From Oopsacas minuta (taxonomy: Eukaryota; Porifera; Hexactinellida; Lyssacinosida; Leucopsacidae): a stretch of 64,000 nt of DNA. Numbering within the stretch: the first letter of the stretch is position 1; every line of letters begins with the position of its first letter. Positions 60,701 to 64,000 of this stretch are shown here, piece after piece. The position numbers and the translations under genes were made by a program. Under the pieces are notes generated by a model, which did no database searches, was not told the DNA's origin, and saw only the letters and a program-made list of their open reading frames with translations. The stretch is from positions 434,690-498,689 of the forward strand of contig JAKMXF010000354.1 in the NCBI GenBank assembly GCA_024704765.1, given 5' to 3'.

Positions 60701-61556
60701 GTGTTATGTTATCTGCCCAAGGGATTAGATCTCTGTTTTGGTAGGAAAATGATAAGATGGATACCTTAATAGGAGTAGTGAGTGTAGCAGAGAATAGATC
60801 AGATGGCATGAGAGGGTGTATAGGGAGTAGTTCGTCTTCAGAGCAAGCAGCAAGATGAATACTGTTAGCTTTGTAGTCAGGGACCTGTGTTACACCGTAT
60901 TTAGCTTGATCTTTCTGTCTCTGTTCAGCAAACGTGTTATACCATTTCACTACAAGTCCGGCTAAAGCACAATCCCATACGAATACAGAGGGTGCACCTA
61001 TCCATATGATTAGGTCGTAAATAGATAGAGGAATATATTGAGTATAATCCTTGTTAAATATCCATATCTCTCCATTCTGAGTTGGTTTAGGAACTCCATG
61101 TCCGTTGTAATGGAATAGGACTCTATCATCTTGAGCTTGATTACGAAGTGATACACATAGCTTCTTTACTTCTTCTGTTGTAGGTTCTATCGATACCTTG
61201 ATGCGGGCTCTAGGCTGCCAACGCTCATACTGACGCTGTAGAGCTTGTCCAATTGCCTCTACAGCTTTAGCTCCAGTCATAGGATCTATCCAACACTCCA
61301 TTCTAGCTGAGTTCTTAGGTCTGATACTGTCAGGAGGATCAACTCCAGGGTTGAGACAGAGAATAAGAGCTACGGAGAAAGTCTTCATTCTATCCTTTAC
61401 GCGCCATTTCCCTTTGATAGGCTCATCTTCTATGTTGTCTTGTTTGTGACGGGGCTCTGAAAATAGAGGAAGGGGGGAGAGTACAGGGGAGTGAGTAGAG
61501 AGGGAACTAGACTCATTCGTGGGGGAGGGACAAGAGTTCAATTGGTCTTGTGTCAT
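57753..61556 (-). CDS. RPTOR: Raptor, regulatory subunit of TORC1, 1267 aa, single exon
   Basis: The amino part (~50-330) is the caspase-like RNC domain: VALILCLNPGVDPPDSIRP, ECWIDPMTGAKAVEAIGQAL, RVLFHYNGHGVPKPTQNGEI and WIFNKDYTQYIPLSIYDLI, then VWDCALAGLVV, then LTTPIKVS and LNWVFTAITDTIAWTTLPRDL. Then LFRQDLLVASLFRNFLLADR and PPEQLPILLQVLLSKADRL lead into HEAT repeats (~400-720). After a low-complexity linker (~720-870), seven WD40-type repeats form the carboxy propeller. Raptor presents substrates with TOS motifs, including S6K and 4E-BP, to TOR at the lysosome. Human RPTOR is 1335 aa. The His in HYNGHG and the Cys in WDCALAG occupy the pseudo-protease dyad positions. Confidence 0.97.
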   Translation of the reverse strand: MTQDQLNSCPSPTNESSSLSTHSPVLSPLPLFSEPRHKQDNIEDEPIKGKWRVKDRMKTFSVALILCLNPGVDPPDSIRPKNSARMECWIDPMTGAKAVEAIGQALQRQYERWQPRARIKVSIEPTTEEVKKLCVSLRNQAQDDRVLFHYNGHGVPKPTQNGEIWIFNKDYTQYIPLSIYDLIIWIGAPSVFVWDCALAGLVVKWYNTFAEQRQKDQAKYGVTQVPDYKANSIHLAACSEDELLPIHPLMPSDLFSATLTTPIKVSILSFSYQNRDLIPWADNITLERIDALPGKIADRRSLVGELNWVFTAITDTIAWTTLPRDLFLRLFRQDLLVASLFRNFLLADRLMRYYGCVPVSHPPLPPTYKHHLWLSWDNTLNSLLKEMDIYKDTPYPNPLHRSHSTEFFTEQIKCFSRCLNACSYSPDINSPPEQLPILLQVLLSKADRLSALNLLCTYMDEGPQAVHLVLSVGIFPYVLKLLHSSFVELKRLMIYIWAKILAVEPDCKVDLVREKSFEYFVNAVKDTSLEPEYRSMSCFVLSRICDDYPLGNEACFNIELGFVCLSQLEMCPNSQPFLLQWLCLCLSRFWQGSEQAISSAHRSSAHEILYPLMNNQSPEVRACAISALSALTSQSQVPSQKSDTISHDIMSLLINMGTRDASPIVRREMVTIMQAFINQFDQQFFNTIARTHVDHTRNSEPYSNEHILTSTLFDEWVAVIDTNKNIPLSESGPNHVDFNSNGDILMSCSSHSSHRRRSSMDVKVPSSLLRNPTLSSPNNIYLQIWDNLMLMREDSCESVSNLTKHLCAFVFPKVHTMVKNLCYDSEEEQDPQFTLSPEVSFMSVHSANDTPDQPPAPTVGLYPWSARYFTKPILRARPELDIDPFLKIYYSKRKNETLANHTDFCVYSPRQLQEAIDNTVAVSCDYVVENSVTMKFHPFECNLALATDKLVKIYNFSSPDHEETADPLLPSISFNAVSSINSRLSAIEYLNPIHYPLLLVLEDNGNIRIWKDIEVFPNSTNPEDQSIPSIVSGWRAIPSLAYRTNCKLTSLKYHETAGLLFVAANEPLIHIWDLHSEMLRQTISLPFKDNVSSLALHPTNNDLFLAGDCEGYVLLFDMRERRNLSTWSMRVHSHSILSINMMSKSQDRFCTFSVEDEIQISDIRTHDFIKRFSTGLKTLDSVAKYPSTDLTAVSGSGSSDVLLFSDYSSPLQMCNLKNKTPSGKVLRNRINLLFHPLKLWLTASFEQETKIYSLMDGFTLHKAHVLH

Positions 61557-61978
61557 TCTTTCTGGACAATCTATATTAGTGAATTGTGTTATAATAACTC
61601 AGTATTATATCAAAGATTGTATTGGATAGTATGACAAACAGGTTACAAAGTTCTTTTATAATTGCTTGCTGCCTCACCTCGTGGTTAGCACTACGTGTCC
61701 AGAATGCGTGCACAACACGTGACCATGATTGCACCATAATTTGTTATATTAGACAAATGGCTACGTATTATATTACTTATTTGCAATATTGTAATAGTAT
61801 TTAATCATTGCAATGCAGCAGTTCAGAGATATAAGAACTTTGATACAGCAACCATTATAAAAGATCTCTCCAACAACCTGCCCTAATTCAATAGTTCAAT
61901 TAACAATGCATAGATAATATATTAATATAGGGAATCTTTGTGTAGTATATGTATGTGTAAGACATAATGCTTATGGAA
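61557..61978. other. Intergenic region RPTOR upstream
   Basis: Contains the RPTOR leader and the 3' end of the small membrane-protein gene, both on the minus strand. AT-rich, no other feature seen. Confidence 0.45.
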
Positions 61979-62431
61979 TTATTCCATAATTTTACCACTC
62001 GAATCAGAAAATATACTTTTCAGCCAATCTATGATAGGGATTGTATTGGCTCTCTCTATCATGAGGTTTACTTTCATAGCATTAGGGTCTTTACTAGAAT
62101 TCATAACTCTAGCTTCTATTGAGTGCTTCTGACTCTTTAGGCTGTAAACCTGTATATCTTGCTCTAGTAGTTCGTTGTTAAATTCATCAGGAACCACTTT
62201 TATAGGAGTTGCGATACTGTTTTCATTGTCAATAATTAGTACTATGGAAGAGTCAGTTACTAATTGTATTTTGTAAGTCTGACTGAACAGTTGCAGACAA
62301 ATTAGTATGAACAGACAAACTATTATAAGAAAGAAAAGGCAATTCTCGAAGTTGACAGAACAAGAGGACAAGTCTTTCTCATTAGCTTCATCTATCTTCT
62401 TAACTTCACACTTTTCTAAATCCAATGCCAT
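61979..62431 (-). CDS. Small single-pass membrane protein, 150 aa, unknown
   Basis: A charged cytosolic amino end (MALDLEKCEVKKIDEANEKD) is followed by one strong membrane segment (CLFFLIIVCLFILICLQLFS, residues ~31-50) and about 100 residues with beta-strand-like pattern (KIQLVTDSSIVLIIDN), which would face the lumen or outside if type II. I do not recognise a family. The Met start and complete frame support a gene, but it could be one exon of a larger one. Confidence 0.5.
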   Translation of the reverse strand: MALDLEKCEVKKIDEANEKDLSSCSVNFENCLFFLIIVCLFILICLQLFSQTYKIQLVTDSSIVLIIDNENSIATPIKVVPDEFNNELLEQDIQVYSLKSQKHSIEARVMNSSKDPNAMKVNLMIERANTIPIIDWLKSIFSDSSGKIME

Positions 62432-62990
62432 TTTTGCAGTTTGTTTACCGAACTGTGACTATATTTCGAATTTATATGAATGAAAATTATAACCATTTAA
62501 GTGCGTAAAGCCTAATACAGCTGGTTGTACGCATCTGAAGAAATGAGAAGCATTGAAAGGCAATCAAGTGTAGCCAAGTAAACGAGACAAGTTTTCTATA
62601 GAATAATAAGCAATTCATAAATATTATTAGGATAAGGAAATACATTTATGTCTAATATATTACATGATTAACCGAATACTGCATGGAAAATGTGTGATTT
62701 TATGACATCAAAAAGGTGCTAAATATCGTTTGTTCCTGGAATTGGTTAAAACGAAGTGGTACGATTTTAGTGTTCCTTTTCTTTACGAACTTAAAACCTC
62801 GGCCGTAATCGGTTAATCAATCAAAACCTTAATCAAAGAGCCAATAAAGTAACTTCTATTATATACGAAATAAATTTATTAAACAAAATTACGTAATGCA
62901 GCTTGCTACTAAATTCTGGACCGGGACTGGACTAGCTTGGATTGGACAAGGCAGAGCTGCTTATTAGAGCGAGTGGGGTCCCCTATATGT
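62432..62990. other. Gene-free flank of the satellite block
   Basis: No coding signal. A more GC-balanced segment (62900-62980) directly precedes the first satellite unit, whose ancestor-like end CCCCTATATGTCTGTTGAGAG begins near 62980. Confidence 0.45.
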
Positions 62991-63554
62991 CTGTTGAGAG
63001 CAAGTCTCTAAGTATATTTCGATATTTCAACTATTTGTTTACTTTATATTCATAAAAACAACAATAAATTTACATATGAGAAATATGAAAATGCGAAATT
63101 TGGAATCAGCGTACTTGATTACCCCTATTGACTGTTGAGAGCAAGTCTCTAAGTATATTTCGATATTTCAACTATTTGTTTACTTTATATTCATAAAAAC
63201 AACAATAAATTTGCATATGCGAAACTTGAAAATGCGAAATTCAGAATCTGCTTACTTGATTACCCCTATTGACTGTTGAGAGCAAGTCTCTAAGTATATT
63301 TCGATATTTCAACTATTTGTTTACTTTATATTCATAAAAACAACAATAAATTTGCATATGCGAAACTTGAAAATGCGAAATTCAGAATCAGCTTACTTGA
63401 TTACCCCTATTGACTGTTGAGAGCAAGTCTCTATGTATAATTCGATATTTCAACTATTTGTTTACTTTATATTCATAAAACAACAATAAATTTACATATG
63501 AGAAATATGAAAATGCGAAATTTGGAATCAGCGTACTTGATTACCCCTATATGA
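62991..63554. repeat. 141 bp satellite, four tandem copies
   Basis: The word CTGTTGAGAGCAAGTCTCTA starts at 62991, 63132, 63273 and 63414, and CTGTTGAGAGCAAG again at 63555, an exact 141 bp period. Each unit continues with TTCGATATTTCAACTATTTG, ACAACAATAAATTT, AAAATGCGAAATT and TTGATTACCCCTAT. The copies differ at a few positions (for example GAGAAATATGAAA against GCGAAACTTGAAA). Related fragments occur at 3.6-3.9 kb, 12.0 kb and 55.7 kb. Confidence 0.95.
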
Positions 63555-63918
63555 CTGTTGAGAGCAAGTTTCTCAACCGGTTAAACCTGCTAAACCGGCT
63601 AAACCAGCTAAACCGGTTAAACCTGCTAAACCGGCTAAACCGGCTAAACCTGCTAAACCTGCTAAACCGGTTAAACCTGCTAAACCTGCTAAACCGGTTA
63701 AACCTGCTAAACCGGTTAAACCAGCTAAACCGGTTAAACCTGCTAAACCTGCTAAACCAGCTAAACCGGCTAAACCGGCTAAACCGGTTAAACCTGCTAA
63801 ACCGGCTAAACCTGCTAAACCAGCTAAACCGGTTAAACCTGCTAAACCAGCTAAACCTGCTAAACCGGCTAAACCTGCTTAACCGTCTAAACCGGCTCAA
63901 CTTGCTCTCAACAGTCAT
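63551..63918. repeat. 9 bp tandem array at the centre of an inverted satellite junction
   Basis: ATGACTGTTGAGAGCAAG (63551-63568) and its exact reverse complement (63901-63918) enclose about 36 units of the form NNN-TAAACC, where NNN is almost always GGT, TGC, GGC or AGC. Outside the array the 141 bp unit continues in opposite orientations on the two sides; the right side runs to the end of the window. Because 9 is a multiple of 3 and the arms mirror each other, both strands are open for 123 codons. Confidence 0.95.
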
Positions 63919-64000
63919 ATAGGGGTAATCAAGTACGCTGATTCCAAATTTCGCATTTTCAAGTTTCGCATATGCAAATTTATTGTTGTTTTTATGAATA
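63901..64000. repeat. Satellite unit in inverted orientation (runs off window)
   Basis: From CTTGCTCTCAACAGTCATAT through GGGGTAATCAAGTACGCTGA, TTTCGCATTTTCAAG and AAATTTATTGTTGTTTTTAT this is the reverse complement of the 141 bp unit. The array therefore inverts at the 9 bp repeat. Confidence 0.93.

Noticed and set aside
63577-63893. CRISPR-like or telomere-like interpretation of the NNN-TAAACC array
   Set aside because: The unit is 9 bp with a 3 bp variable part, far too short for CRISPR repeats and spacers. The hexamer TAAACC is not the animal telomere repeat (TTAGGG) in either orientation, and the array is internal to inverted satellites.
63547-63922. Two mirror-image 123-residue open frames (SRFSRFNRF-type and LNRLNLLNRL-type)
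   Set aside because: They are a by-product of a 9 bp tandem repeat between inverted arms: any such array without stops is open on both strands. Composition is pure repeat and no domain is present.

Overview
The window is animal nuclear DNA: AT-rich, with GT-AG introns and one-to-one metazoan genes such as RPTOR, PYROXD1, GCFC2/PAXBP1, NAGPA, SETD9, SYCP1, FA2H, a Roco (LRRK-type) kinase and a long cadherin. Many very long proteins are encoded in one exon (LRRK-like 1781 aa, Raptor 1267 aa, SYCP1-like 925 aa, carboxypeptidase 890 aa). That compactness, together with the gene set, suggests an intron-poor non-bilaterian. A glass sponge (Hexactinellida) is my best guess, but this is inference, not proof.

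Layout. 1-1838: amino-terminal part of CEP120 (minus strand, runs off the left edge), sharing a 336 bp divergent intergenic region with METTL27 (plus). 2.9-5.1 kb: repeat-rich, gene-free DNA. 5.1-24.4 kb: a run of plus-strand genes (UNC50, SYCP1, YIPF5, a possible small membrane protein, RRP8, eS6, mS35, an eight-exon GCFC2/PAXBP1 gene, FA2H). 25.0-29.4 kb: a three-exon ankyrin TRP channel (minus). 30.0-31.8 kb: a DUF1152-family gene and GTF3C6 (plus). 32.1-37.4 kb: LRRK-like kinase (minus). 38.1-41.8 kb: a two-domain carboxypeptidase D-like protein and an unrecognised acidic protein (plus). 42.0-53.6 kb: a nine-exon cadherin (plus). 54.0-62.4 kb: PYROXD1, a MYST acetyltransferase, Raptor and a small membrane protein (minus). 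63.0-64.0 kb: a 141 bp satellite that inverts around a 9 bp tandem array.

The most striking pattern is structural. Every intron I could reconstruct that is longer than 1 kb contains a complete single-exon gene on the opposite strand: NAGPA and a cytochrome b561 inside GCFC2/PAXBP1, and SETD9 and an ArsB/P-protein-like transporter inside the cadherin. No intron shorter than 1 kb contains one. Intron 4 of GCFC2 instead carries two short terminal-inverted-repeat elements.

The genes are mostly unrelated housekeeping functions: ribosome (eS6, mS35, RRP8), transcription and splicing (GTF3C6, GCFC2, KAT), TOR signalling (Raptor, whose kinase pathway ends on eS6), Golgi traffic (UNC50, YIPF5), lysosomal enzyme sorting (NAGPA), meiosis (SYCP1) and centrioles (CEP120). 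I saw no CRISPR array, viral gene or tRNA that I could support. Exon junctions were derived by hand from splice sites and reading frame; all three long multi-exon models close in frame (GCFC2 791 codons, cadherin 1898, TRP 1203, stops included).
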